A stretch of DNA of 64,000 nt from Podocnemis expansa (lineage: Eukaryota; Chordata; Testudines; Podocnemididae): contig ML682007.1 in the NCBI GenBank assembly GCA_007922195.1, positions 17,158,487 through 17,222,486 of the forward strand, given 5' to 3'. Under the pieces are notes generated by a model. It searched no databases and was not told the DNA's origin. It saw only the letters and a list, made by a program, of their open reading frames with translations. Below are positions 38,330 through 48,999 of this stretch, in pieces (position 1 is the first letter of the stretch; each line of letters opens with the position of its first letter). A program made the position numbers and the translations under genes.

Positions 38330-38462
38330 AGCTGTGTGGTTTTAGCCATATTGGTCCTAAATATTAGTAAGACAAGATAGGTGAGGCAGGGAAGGGACAA
38401 GGTCATTTTACTTCTGTTGGTGATAAAACTTGTCTTTCTCACCCACCTCATCTCCAGATCTT
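38330..38462. repeat. Fold-back reptile SINE, diverged
   Basis: The head 'gctgtgtggttttagccata' and 'ttggtcctaaatattag' leads to 'gacaagataggtgaggcagg'. After 'cttctgttggtgataaaact', the reverse counterpart 'tgtctttctcacccacctca' follows. Same family as 22425 and 51945. The frame at 38381-38815 begins inside it, which argues that the frame is not a gene. Confidence 0.65.
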
Positions 38463-39193
38463 ATGGGACTGATAGTACCTCCCAGGATGTATACACAGAG
38501 GGGACCCTATGGTCATGTATTCCCTGCATCTCATGTGAAAGGGATCCAGAGTCAGCCACTTTCAAAGCAGTAGGGAGACACAATCTTAAGAATCCATTCA
38601 GGTCCTCATGCAGGGTCCAGGCACAGGGCAAGAATGGATGCACTACATGCATTTTTTCCTATAGGCCACCTTTGCAGTTACAGACAGTCCATGAGGAACA
38701 AAAAAACCTAAGTGATACAATCCTATGCTATAGAAACATGGTTCCACTGGAGCTAGAGGGGAGTGTGGGGATCCCCAGAATAGCAATGTCGTCTTTGGCC
38801 TCCAATAGATCTTAAGAAACCCCAGCTCCTCCCACTCTTGTGACCAGAGAGTTCAGAGGATGTCATGATATACATTTTCCATGAAGCACACATAGGTTTT
38901 CCATTTGGGAGGGAGGGGGAGTCAGCACTATCAAGATTATAGGCCCACTGAAGGCATTCATGGCTAGATCACAAGGGATTTAGATGCTTAACTGTAGCAT
39001 TGAGGCCCCACTAATACCTACAAACTTCCCCACTCCTAGAGTAGCTCACAGTCCCTAGCACCTCTATCTCTGCCAGGGAAGCCCCCTGAGCACGTATATA
39101 TCTGTCCATACATGTTCACCAAAGCCTGATGTTTCTGAGCTGGAAGGATTCACAAGCTAGGCCTCTCCACACTTAGCTCACCTGCATGGCCAA

Positions 39194-39276
39194 ATCTGGT
39201 AGGCGTCAAGTTGAGCAGGGATTCAAACCTGGGTCTAGCACATGCCAGGTAAGTGCGCTAACCATTGGGATAGTTG
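39194..39276 (-). repeat. tRNA-derived SINE head (pseudo-tRNA)
   Basis: On the minus strand, 'caatggttagcgcacttacc' is a good pol III A-box region and 'caggtttgaatccc' a good B box (consensus GGTTCRANTCC). Spacing is like a tRNA gene. Downstream it continues into non-tRNA sequence, and the acceptor arms do not pair. This indicates a SINE rather than a working tRNA gene. Confidence 0.68.
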
Positions 39277-39442
39277 ATTGGCCATCATCTCCTTCCCCCT
39301 TCCCTTTGTGTGGGTTAGGCATGCTCTGAAAACCACCCCGACAGTTTTCTGTGATTCAGGATTAATTTGGTTTATCCTACTGTTAAGAGGTTCCCTATCC
39401 AGATTTCTGGCTTCTGTGAATCCTCATCATAGGTTGCTAACT

Positions 39443-39452
39443 CCCCCCCCCC
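39443..39452. repeat. C10 homopolymer
   Basis: Ten cytosines followed by GCG, in AT-rich surroundings. Confidence 0.85.
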
Positions 39453-39954
39453 GCGTTATGGTAGGAGGTGAGATGCTGAACTTAGGGCATTCCACCAGTT
39501 GGCAGGGTGCCTTATAACATAAGATGTTGCATCACATAAGTGTCTTTGTAGAGCTAGCCCTCAGCACCTTGCAGGACCCAGTCTCAGGTGATGAGAGCTG
39601 GGACTTGTACTGTTATGATCATGTTTAACACAATGGGACTCGCTTTTGGTTGAGACGTCTAGCTGCTATGGTAATGTAACAACATTACTCAATGATAACT
39701 GAGGAAAACTACAGCTCATACCTCACATCCTCCCACCCACCTTTTTCCAAACAGAAAGAAGTGGAAAGTGTGTGTATGGCAAACCTTTTCCCCCAGGTGT
39801 CATCATACATACCATGCCAAATGCTGAAGAGGACAGAGGTACTTGCTGACTACTAAGGTGAGAGCTCAGCGGCGTGTTTTTGACTTGTAAAGAAAGCTTG
39901 AATCCAGTCTCAGTGTGGATAGAATCTGAGTTAAATTAACCAGAAATACATTTA

Positions 39955-40032
39955 GGGCCAAAGCCAAAGCCCACTGAAATCATTGTAAAGATTCTAATTT
40001 ACTTCAGTGGGCTTTCGGTCAAGCCCCTAAGT
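39955..40032. repeat. Old palindromic amniote repeat, near-perfect hairpin
   Basis: AAAGCCCACTGAA at 39966-39978 pairs exactly with TTCAGTGGGCTTT at 40003-40015 across a 24-base loop. The flanks 'tttagggccaaag' and 'tcaagcccctaa' also pair loosely. This is the pattern of a common short reptile/bird repeat. Confidence 0.7.
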
Positions 40033-41325
40033 ATGTGCACTGAACAATTAACATTTGAGTCTGTCTTTATTTTACCATGCAATGGATTTTTATGAATAAA
40101 TCATTGTAAATGAGGCAACAAGGGCAATTTCAATATTAATTAAAAGTTGACTGTTTTTCTACTTAATAAAATCAATGTGTATCTATGAGTAAACGTCTGG
40201 TCTCCAAAACAGAAACTACATTTGTTTGCTAATTTAAACTAAGTACTCAACATGAGACATAGACCACATCCAGCCAAATAAATCTGATTTGTCTTAATGA
40301 TTTGTCATAAAAAGATCCTGGGCAATCTGACTAAGAAGACACCTGCCTCTCTCAAGTTATGTTCCTCAAAATTTTGAGACAATCTCAAGAGATAAATGAT
40401 ATAACTTGGGTCCCATTACGATATTAATATAGAGCCAGATGGACTTACATTTGCCGTACTTGATGCAAATAATTCAGCAACAAGTAAATGGGGGGGGGGG
40501 ATCCCATCATCACTTTAAGTCGCTGTCAAACATTTAGCCATTTATATCTTTTAAAGAATTGTATCTCCACTGTGTGGTCCTTAATTATGTTAAAACAACC
40601 CCTCCATCCCTGATGGAAAAGAAGAGAGAAATTACAGTGACTGTTGTTGCTTTGACTTGAAAGTCCATTCTAAAGAAAGCATTAGAGAAAGCTTTTTTAT
40701 GGCTGAAAGATCAGATTACCACAATTAAAGTAAAAAGGCGTGGTGCTATTTACCCTGCATGTTATGACACATAAAAGAAAATGATTCAGGCAAGAAAAAT
40801 GATTACACATTAATTTGTGTTTGGCAACTTTGTTTCATACAGTTGGGCCACAAAACAAAGATAAAAAGGTATTTTTGCTCAACGTATTCTCTGTTTGTAA
40901 TTTATCAAGATGTAGACTTTGTTAAGAAAAGTATTTTTTGCTTACTATACAACATTGTGTCAGAACTTGGCTTTTTTTAAAACTTCTTATCAATACAATT
41001 CTGTGGTGCAGTTTTCATCACACAGCCCCAAACCACCATGTTAGTTTGTCCCAGTTCCCAAATTTCACTACAAATCAGAAGCCCAGCCTCACTTTTGCAA
41101 AGCTGAACTGAGTTTCAAGAAAATCTTGGACAATTAAACGGGTTGAGTGGAAATTATCTGAAAGGAATGTATGAACTGAGTTTCAGTTTGATCTTTTGGG
41201 TTTATTAAAGGCTGAAAGTCCAGAATCCCAAAGCTATTACAAGAAAATCCCTGAAAAAAAATAAGCAAAATTCATAGATTTCTATAAGCTGGAGAGTGAC
41301 TGCAGGTGGGGGGGTTATGTTCTCA
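40033..41325. other. Non-coding stretch with G11 run
   Basis: No coding signal. Eleven guanines lie at 40490-40500. The part at about 40690-40900 lacks recognisable repeats and is rich in AT-rich words such as 'gattacacattaatttg', possibly unique conserved sequence. Confidence 0.4.
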
Positions 41326-41329
41326 TCAC

Positions 41330-41465
41330 AGCTTTTAAAAGTAGATTAGACAAAGACCCATCTGATATGGCCCTAGAATGGTAACACTTAGTCCTCCCTC
41401 AAGTGTGGAGAAGTAGACTTTTATGCTATCGAGGTCCCTTCCAGTCCTACTTTTCTATAATTCTA
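41330..41465 (+). mobile_element. CR1 LINE 3' end
   Basis: 'cagcttttaaaagtagatta', 'gacaaagacccatctgatat', 'ggccctagaatggtaacact', 'cgaggtcccttccagtccta' and the terminal 'cttttctataattcta' mark the end of a CR1-type element, truncated at its 5' side. Confidence 0.82.
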
Positions 41466-41959
41466 AGTGTGTAGCTCTTTGTTTCCTGAGGAGAGAAAAT
41501 ATGCCTTAGAATCACATTGGGAACTTTAAATACAGAGGTGAGCTTTAAAACCTGCATGGGCTTTCCAAGATGGTGTCACAACATTTTAACCAATGTCTTT
41601 CAAATGCACCATGACATTATGGTTGTGAACAGTATGTAAATCTAAATATGATGAGTTGACTATAGTTTAGCTCCCTTACTATAACTATTTTGGAAATAAA
41701 TATTGATTCAGGTTCATATTTACTCTCAACCTCAATATTAGTCAAATGATAACTAGTAGAAATTCCACTGACACTACCATTCTACCAGCATTTCAACATG
41801 AAAATACACTCAGTGGCATCTCGTAACATAAAATTCACCTATGGTACAGAAAAAGCAGCCAAGAGAGGATTTAAAAAGAGAGAAGGAAATGAAATAAGAT
41901 GGAAAAATATTCATGCATTAAACAGAATCTATGCACATAAATCCAAATCCTCAACTGGC

Positions 41960-42050
41960 AGAAAGCTGTATAACTCAATTGATTTTAGTACAGAGTTATT
42001 ATAATGGAGCTAGGCCAATTTATACCAACTGAGAATCTGGCCCTGTAAAA
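41960..42050. repeat. Old amniote repeat fragment
   Basis: 'ctcaattgattttagtacag', 'ggccaatttataccaactga' and 'gagaatctggccctgtaaa' resemble the same palindromic group seen at 13701 and 44512. Only one half is clear. Confidence 0.5.
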
Positions 42051-43222
42051 GATTTACTTATACATATGTGATAAGAATTTAGTTCAACTGAATACTACTT
42101 GTCTGTATCATATGTGAACAGAAAACATGATGCAACATAGCCCTGTACAGTGTCATTTTCCCACGAAATAGGCTTTTAATAAAAATCATGATTAACAATT
42201 AAAGGAGGCAATTTTAATATTAAAAGTTTACTGTTCCTATATCAATATGTATTTTGCAGTGAGCACCTGAGCACAGAAACAGAAAGCATCTGCACTGACA
42301 AAGTAAAGCTTTCAAACATGTGGGAAAAGTGTAGCCAGTGGAAATCACATTTGCTTTGTTAGAACTATTTGTATTTTAGTAAAATAATGTAGAATAAAAT
42401 GTGTTAGAAATTACAGATACAATTTGGCAATTAATGACTCCTTCATATGTGCCAACCTATACTTAATTTCACAAAGAAAAGACACTGGACTTTTCTGCAG
42501 TAAGATAAAAAGTATTAATTTTAGTCTCTGTGTGTCTAGGGAATATATTGGGCTTGGGTACAATGTTTTTTTGCCATGTGTCTGAGATGGGGGCCACATT
42601 ACATACAACTGCCATAGATACATATGTTACACAAGTCATCCCAAAAGAGTTTTGTGCAATCCCTGTACTATTATAGTTCCATTATTTTGCATAGTTGTTT
42701 TCCAAAAAGAATTAATTACAGGAGCTTTGTTTTAAAGAAAAATAGTGAAACTTCCAAGTTTGTTTTAATGATCTTCGTTTACTAGCAAGTATCACTGCTG
42801 AGTAACAAAACCCGCTACAGGCATGGGGAATCAAGGGACATCACATTGGAATTCTGTCCTGGTTTTCCTGATAGGTAGTTTTGATGCTGATTCTGCCTGC
42901 CCACAAGATACCAAGAAGCTGGCCAGACCCATTTGTAGGCTTATAAAAAGAATGAGCAGTTTCTAAAGTCCCTAAAATGATTGCAAACAAGTAAGCAAGC
43001 TTAGTTTTTCCATTGCAGTCCAGAAAAACAAACCCTTTAAGAGGAAAAACAAAACAAAAACAAAAAACAAACAAAAAAAACCCAAAAAAACCTGGAAACA
43101 TATGAATCCCAAATTGAATACACTCAAAATTTAATGAAAGGAAAGTCTTTTTCCCCTCTCTGTTAATGCTTTAAATTAGAATGTTGGTATACAAGCTGCA
43201 AAACAGATGGGAACGGTACTTT

Positions 43223-43249
43223 TATATATATATAGAGAGAGAGAGAGAG
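43223..43249. repeat. Compound microsatellite (TA)n(GA)n
   Basis: About six TA units run directly into about seven or eight GA units. Length variation is likely between individuals. Confidence 0.92.
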
Positions 43250-43954
43250 CTAGTTTTACTGTTGATAGGCATTATGTTCGTTGCTCCAGCATAGCTCCAC
43301 CAAGACATCTCAGTCCCAACGCGTAGCACCTTCTGCTTTCCCTTTCAGACATTTCCCATTCAATCTCAGTTCTTTGAATACCCTCCAGTCTTGACCCACA
43401 GTACACCCTAGTTTTCTTTCCTCAGCCCCTTTAGAGCTCTCCTGCGCACCTCATTGCTGACTCCCTATTCTGGAGACCATCCACACAGCTCTACCAAATG
43501 CACGTATTCTGGCCTGATGCTCTGGCTTTTTCAGATACGACTCCCAACTGGCAAAGCATAGGGTTATTTGAAGTATGCATCCAAATGGCAAGAACACCAC
43601 ATATTTATAGGCTAAAGGATTTTGAAGGTCACCTTGAGTTTTGAAAGCAGTGGGGGGCAACAGCTTTTGATTCAGATAAATAGCAATTTACACTTCTAAT
43701 AGTCCCCTGAGAGAATGTTCTGAAAGCATCATGGTGCTACACAGAAATGCTGTAGAGATGGGAACAATAGGAAAAATAATAATAAATTTTATAGACCAAC
43801 ACACCTTGCATTTTTAATGTTATGCCATACCAAATCCATTTTTATATGAATGTATCTAATTAGAAAAATGTCTAATGTTACTGCAGTCATCACCAAAAAA
43901 GTGTATTAGACCATGTATGTGCAAACTTGTACTAACACAAATAATGCCAAGTTC

Positions 43955-44088
43955 CAAAGTGGTAGCCAAGTTAGTCTAGTGGAGCCAAACAAACAAGGAG
44001 TCTGGTGGCACTTTTTAAAACTATCAAATTTATTTTCGCATGAGCTTTCATGGGAGACAATCCCACTTTGTCAGATTCTTGAAGACCC
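43955..44088 (+). repeat. tRNA-type reptile SINE
   Basis: The head 'agtggtagccaagttagtct', then 'aaacaaacaaggagtctggt', 'ggcactttttaaaactatca', 'aatttattttcgcatgagct', 'ttcatgggagacaatcccac', 'tttgtcagattcttgaaga' give the full order of a tRNA-headed SINE family. It is present in reverse at 59925 and folded back at 36745. Confidence 0.88.
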
Positions 44089-44511
44089 CAGTCTTGAACT
44101 TATCCACTAATGATTTCTACTGTTCCAGTGCTTGATGCATTCTGTTCCCTGTTTTTATCTTCCATCTGTTTTTGGAGAGATATGCTGCAATTGGCTCATA
44201 GCACACTGTGTGGATTTACAGCAACAATTAATTTAATATCAGTTGGCAGGGCAGGTTCATATTTTAAAAATAAAAGTAGCAAATTATATCTACAGGTCTG
44301 GAAATGCCAACAATCACTCCCAGATTTTTACACACACAGTTTAAAATAAGGGGTTCATATACAGGTGACAAATGCACGGAGATGGGAAGGAGGAGACTAC
44401 TGAACCAGCAGGCCTGATGTCACACAGCCTGTCTCAAGTGAAAAATTGAGATTGCTAGTCACATCTTAGTTTGATGATAGCTACTCTTCCTGCACACATA
44501 CATGCAGGCCA

Positions 44512-44590
44512 GATTCTTAGTTCCTGTAAATCCACATTGCTCCATTGAATGCAACACAGCTAACTGAGCACAAGGGCTAAAATATACAGC
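44512..44590. repeat. Old palindromic amniote repeat fragment
   Basis: 'ggccagattcttagttcctg', 'taaatccacattgctccatt', 'gaatgcaacacagctaactg' matches the group of short repeats built around 'agctccattgaagtcaatgg'. Confidence 0.55.
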
Positions 44591-44651
44591 CTTTGCTCAT
44601 GGCTGGAATCATGACGATCAATGGTCATCATAGCTGAGGTTGGGTAGTGAT

Positions 44652-44846
44652 AAGGGTGCCAAACTCACGGCCCGCAGGCCAGATCAGGATCAATTTTTGT
44701 TCTTCTTGTTGTGGACAGCAAAGTGACTCTTTCTTGCTCTGAACATGGAGGGGGAAAGGGTTGGGGAACCCATGTAGCCACATGGCCCATGACAGGTACC
44801 TGCCTTCCAATGCAGCCCCCCCACGCTGAATGAGTTTGATACCCTG
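44652..44846. mobile_element. Short hAT-type element
   Basis: The left end 'aagggtgccaaactcacggc' and the right end, read on the minus strand, 'cagggtatcaaactcattca' form terminal inverted repeats. They resemble those of the element at 10221. The interior is about 160 bp without a coding frame. No clear 8-bp target duplication is visible, so the right boundary may have eroded. Confidence 0.72.
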
Positions 44847-46259
44847 GGCAGCCCCAAAAGTCCCTGAGTGTTATATACACCAAACTAACACATTCTGTTA
44901 ATTACTTGGGGAAGGGAAATAAACAAGCTCAGCATTCACACCAAACTCACTCAGAGCTGGAATTCTTTTTGTGTTTGCTCCCTTACATACCCCAGACAAA
45001 AGCACACAGATGCAGGTTTGAATTATATGTGGCTGATTTGCCTGTACACAGAGGCAAACAGCAGCTATGTGTACACTGGGTGCAAATCAACAGGATGCAC
45101 TTAAAATCTGGTCCTTTGTTGCATTTCTAACTGAACTTTTCCTCAGCCTGGAGCAATCATTGGCTGACTCAAACATTAATAAGTGTTTCAAAAAGCACAA
45201 GAGCAAAAGAAACATCCACTCCACATTCACACAGTATTGCAACTTTCTGCATATACCAGAGAAACTGCTTCAGTCTCAAATACGCCATAGCCATTTAGAC
45301 CTGAGGATTATCCTCTAACAGTACAGCTGAATTTCCTTTTTCCAAATAGGTTTTCACGTCGGCATGATTCTGATTTTAAATGCCTTCATGTTCAAGAACA
45401 TTTTCACACTCTGACCTGTATGCACAGGCTGCTCTCCCATCCCAGTTTGCTTGATTCCTTCAAGTCCTTCATCAAGAGACACTTAAATCAAGTTTAAAAA
45501 CAACAGCAAGCACACTAAGCTATGCCCATTACAAGATTTCAAAGTTCACTCCATCTTTTGTTTGCCTATCAGTTGGCTTGAAAATATTCAGGAAAGGGAG
45601 AATCTTCCTCTGGAGCCCTGTCCAGTATTGAGTGCATTGCTCACACTAAACAAATAATAAATAGTAACCAGTACTAACCTGAATTGCATTGCATCTGCAA
45701 CAGTATTTTCCTAAGTATTGAAATCAGATTCAGAAGCTGCTGGAGAAGGAAGTCTCAGGGGATTTTGGTTGAATTGACCTTGGGCAGAAAGTACCTTGGA
45801 AAAGCCTGAAATATTTCTTTTAAATATATATTTATAGATGGATATCCCTGTTTAACCTGGATGTATACAATCACTTTCAACCTAGAGAATTATATAACAA
45901 TTCACATAATTTTGCAAGGAGTGTACCAGGAATATTTTAGAGAATATGAGCCAAGAAGTTGTACAGACAGCAAGGCGTCTGTGTTGCCACTACAAAGTGG
46001 ATGTTAATTACCTAAAACAATACATGTAATAGGCAAAGCAAAAAAAAAAATGCTCTCCATTGCTGTGCCATACCCACTCATCTAGTGCATCTTTAACTGA
46101 ACAGTTATTTAGCCCAGAGGGATCATAATTAGCTGCTTCTCAAATTATTAAGGATGGGGGGGAGGAGAAAGAAAGCTACCAGTGCAAGAATGGTGGGAAA
46201 CTTTATATCTGGTGTTTCTCGAGGAATCTAGTTAGCATGCATAATTACTTCATTACATT

Positions 46260-46296
46260 ACACACACACACGCGCGCGCACATGCACACACACACA
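46260..46296. repeat. Alternating (CA)(CG)(CA) simple repeat
   Basis: Thirty-seven bases of unbroken purine-pyrimidine alternation: CA units, then four CG steps, then CA/TG units. Such tracts favour the left-handed Z form under torsional stress and are hypermutable in length. Confidence 0.93.
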
Positions 46297-46299
46297 GAG

Positions 46300-46560
46300 C
46301 TTGTATTTCAGTCAAGAAAAGGGTTATTTAATATCAATTCAGTGATCTCCAGTTTATGAGATTAATCATGCAAGGGAAGTGTCAGGCAAACAACAAGCTA
46401 TGCCCAGTGTGTCTAACTGCTTCATAAAAGATGGTGTGAAGCCAAGCATGACTCATTTATAATTATAAATGCTTTGCCCGTCTCAAGCACGTTTCATCTG
46501 AGCAGTTCCATCATTTGGCAAACACTAATTAGTTAAGCCTCCCACAACTCACTTGGTGAG
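46300..46560. other. Conserved-looking unique block
   Basis: No repeat or coding frame. It is dense in AT-rich homeodomain-type words (ttataattataaat, gattaatcatgc). This pattern is seen in conserved vertebrate non-coding elements, but conservation cannot be tested from one sequence. Confidence 0.3.
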
Positions 46561-46715
46561 GTAAGGAAAAGATCATTATCCCCATTTTCCAGATGGGAGA
46601 AATTGAGGCACTGAGTGATTATGCAGTTTGCTGAAGGTCAGCCAGCATGTTGGTGGCAGCACTGGGAAGAGAACCCAGCAATCACTGCCAACCTCATGGT
46701 GCTGTAATTAGAGTA
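46560..46715 (-). repeat. MIR SINE
   Basis: Reverse MIR: 'atccccattttccagatggg', 'agaaattgaggcactgagtg', 'gtttgctgaaggtcagccag', 'ggtggcagcactgggaagag' and 'aacccagcaatc' follow the MIR order closely. Confidence 0.88.
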
Positions 46716-48084
46716 TTTAAATCCTATTTACATTATTTAGTAATGAGCTGAGCGTAACAGACAGCTTGTCCATTTTTTCCCTCTTTTGTTAATGGAAAGT
46801 GTTTTCTGTGCAAGGGATTTACAAGGTGAGAGAAGCATCTAGCCAGCTGTTGGCCATAAATAACTAATTAGCAGATTCAAGCAGACAAGTGGTCCTCTGC
46901 TTGCATTTACTTTGCACATTACCACAGCCCAGATTTGAATCAGGACTTCTCATGGTGTAAGGCAGTGAAGCATTCCTGCAAGAGGAGCTGAAGACAACTG
47001 TGCCTTTAGCTGATCCAATAGAAGCTGCACTGAGTTCCTCTCATTTGGAGGCCGCTCTTTGCAATTCTTACAGAATAAATCTCCACGCTTTAATTTGTTT
47101 ACCCACAAAAACTCAGCTCAGATTCACTGTCTGCTTTCCAGCGTGGTTCCTCAAATTTTTCCCCTCAAAAGCCAGGTTTCCCAAGGCATGAGGTGGTGGG
47201 GGATGTGACTTGACTGAAGGCCAACAACCAGCCTCAGCAATTCCAAGTCAGGAGCAGAATTCAGAATTTTCTCAGCTCCCTGGAAAACTGAGCCAAAGGG
47301 AAATTCCATTCATTTTGCTCAAGCCAGAAGACTGAAAGTCAGGAAAGTAGGAAGAACTCCTTTCCCCCCACCAGGGGTTAAAGTAAGCTGGAACGTCCCA
47401 GAACAATCTGATGGGGGCAGATTTCTAGGGCCCAGATTCCAGAATCTAGAAAAATTGGGCCCACACAGGCATGAAGGGAGGCCGGACAATACAGGAAGGG
47501 GGCCCAGAGATTAGGAAGGTTCCTGGGGCCCCTCAAATTATACTTTAACCACTGCCCCTCACCCTCCAAACAAATTAGGGAATGTGTTTTTTTTAATTGC
47601 ACCTGGCATTTATTGGTGGCAAACAACTTTTAAGAAAACATACGGGAGCTTAGCATAAAAGAACATGAACCATTTTCCATCTGACATTAGAGAGTCCCTG
47701 TCTTGTTCTCCCATTCTGCAGCTCTGTCTTCTTCCTTGCTAAATGCTTCTATTTTACTTTGCCTCCTTGATTTTCTCATGTACTTTCAGTACCTGGGGTT
47801 TGTTCTCTGCCTTTGACGCTCTCCTCAAATCATTTTGCATTCTTCCTTCTCCCTCACACTCTCTGCCTTTGGGCTTCACATTTTCTCCAAGGAAAACAGT
47901 TGCCAGCAAACAGTGTTTTTTTCCTGCTTCCCCCACACACTATCACCCTCCAAACCATCAAAATTTTCTTCTCAGCTTCCATTTTGGATTCTGCATTCTG
48001 TCTCTTATTGTTCACATCTCACCCCTTGATCTGCTTTCTTAAGCTCATCTTTTCCTGACTTTCATCCTCCTCTCCCACCACTAG

Positions 48085-48310
48085 GACTGTGCCAGTCCCC
48101 TGTTTATATCACTTCACTGGCACTCAACACATCAGGTTCAAGCTCCTTAACCTCATTGTGAAACCCCTGCATAGTCATCCTTATCTACATCTCAGCCCTC
48201 ACTTCCTCTGATTCCCTATGTTCAGCTTCTCCCAGTCCAAAGCCACCCTCTCACAACCTTAACTCCGTAACTTCCACCACAATGCCCTTTATACTCAGAA
48301 ACTCTCATTC
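48085..48310 (+). mobile_element. Possible L2-type LINE fragment
   Basis: 'ttatatcacttcactggcac', 'ttcaagctccttaacctcat', 'cctcacttcctctgattccc' and 'aactccgtaacttccaccac' resemble the pyrimidine-rich 3' part of L2-type ORF2. It is broken by stops and heavily diverged. The surrounding 47.7-48.1 kb is also pyrimidine-rich, which explains the long frames there. Confidence 0.5.
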
Positions 48311-48553
48311 AGATATAAAACAGAGTATCATAGTCAAATAGGTCAATCACAGTACTTGGGAAGGAAGAGTGGGATGTTCAAAACTGCCCTGAACATTTAG
48401 TTCCCATTAAAATTCATGGGAATTGAGTATTCAGATCATCTAGACGGCTATGAAAATCTCAACCCAAGGTAGTATACAACATGAGTCAGGGTATCACAAC
48501 TGGACATTTTCAGCAGTTCTTAACCAATTTGTTTCACCTGTAGATTTCTGCGC

Positions 48554-48571
48554 TTTTTTTTTTTTTTTTTT
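48554..48571. repeat. T18 homopolymer
   Basis: Eighteen thymines. It lies about 70 bp from the MITE at 48644 and is not clearly part of it. Confidence 0.9.
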
Positions 48572-48643
48572 ACTTTCTTCAACAATTTTTTCCTTCATTT
48601 TCATCAGAATGTTCTACAGAAGAAAAAAAAATATTTACCATCT

Positions 48644-48994
48644 ATGTTCTCTCTAAGGTGTGCATGTGTGTGCAAGCACACAGGTTGTGAAGCCCGTGCA
48701 CACAACAAAATAAAGCATGCACAAAAAAATTCAACAGTGCTAATATTTTTATGCTACTTTAAGAAGGCTGTTTCAAGTAATGTGTTTCAAATAAGGTTTT
48801 GTAACTTATAACATCATTTCCATCACCATATCAAAATAAAATGTAGATGTTATTTGCATTATACATACTTCCTTCGTTGTGCTTGCAAGTTCAACCACAC
48901 TCACTGGAGTGCACAAAATTTGGACACTGTTTCCAAACATTTGCACAAAAGAAATTTTTTATGCACACAGCCTATGAACAATTAGAGGGAACAT
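48644..48994. mobile_element. MITE with 'gttccctctaa' terminal repeats
   Basis: The left end 'atgttctctctaaggtgtgc' and the minus-strand right end 'atgttccctctaattgttca' are inverted copies. Just inside each are GT/CA-rich words (gtgcatgtgtgtgcaagcac; gctgtgtgcataaaa). The element is about 350 bp with no transposase. Its type is common in turtles and crocodilians. I do not find a convincing target duplication. Confidence 0.75.
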
Positions 48995-48999
48995 TGTCA

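Noticed and set aside
38381..38815. 144-codon plus-strand frame
   Set aside because: It starts inside a fold-back SINE and shows no recognisable protein features.
39194..39276. Possible tRNA gene on the minus strand
   Set aside because: Good A and B boxes, but acceptor arms do not pair and the sequence continues as a SINE.
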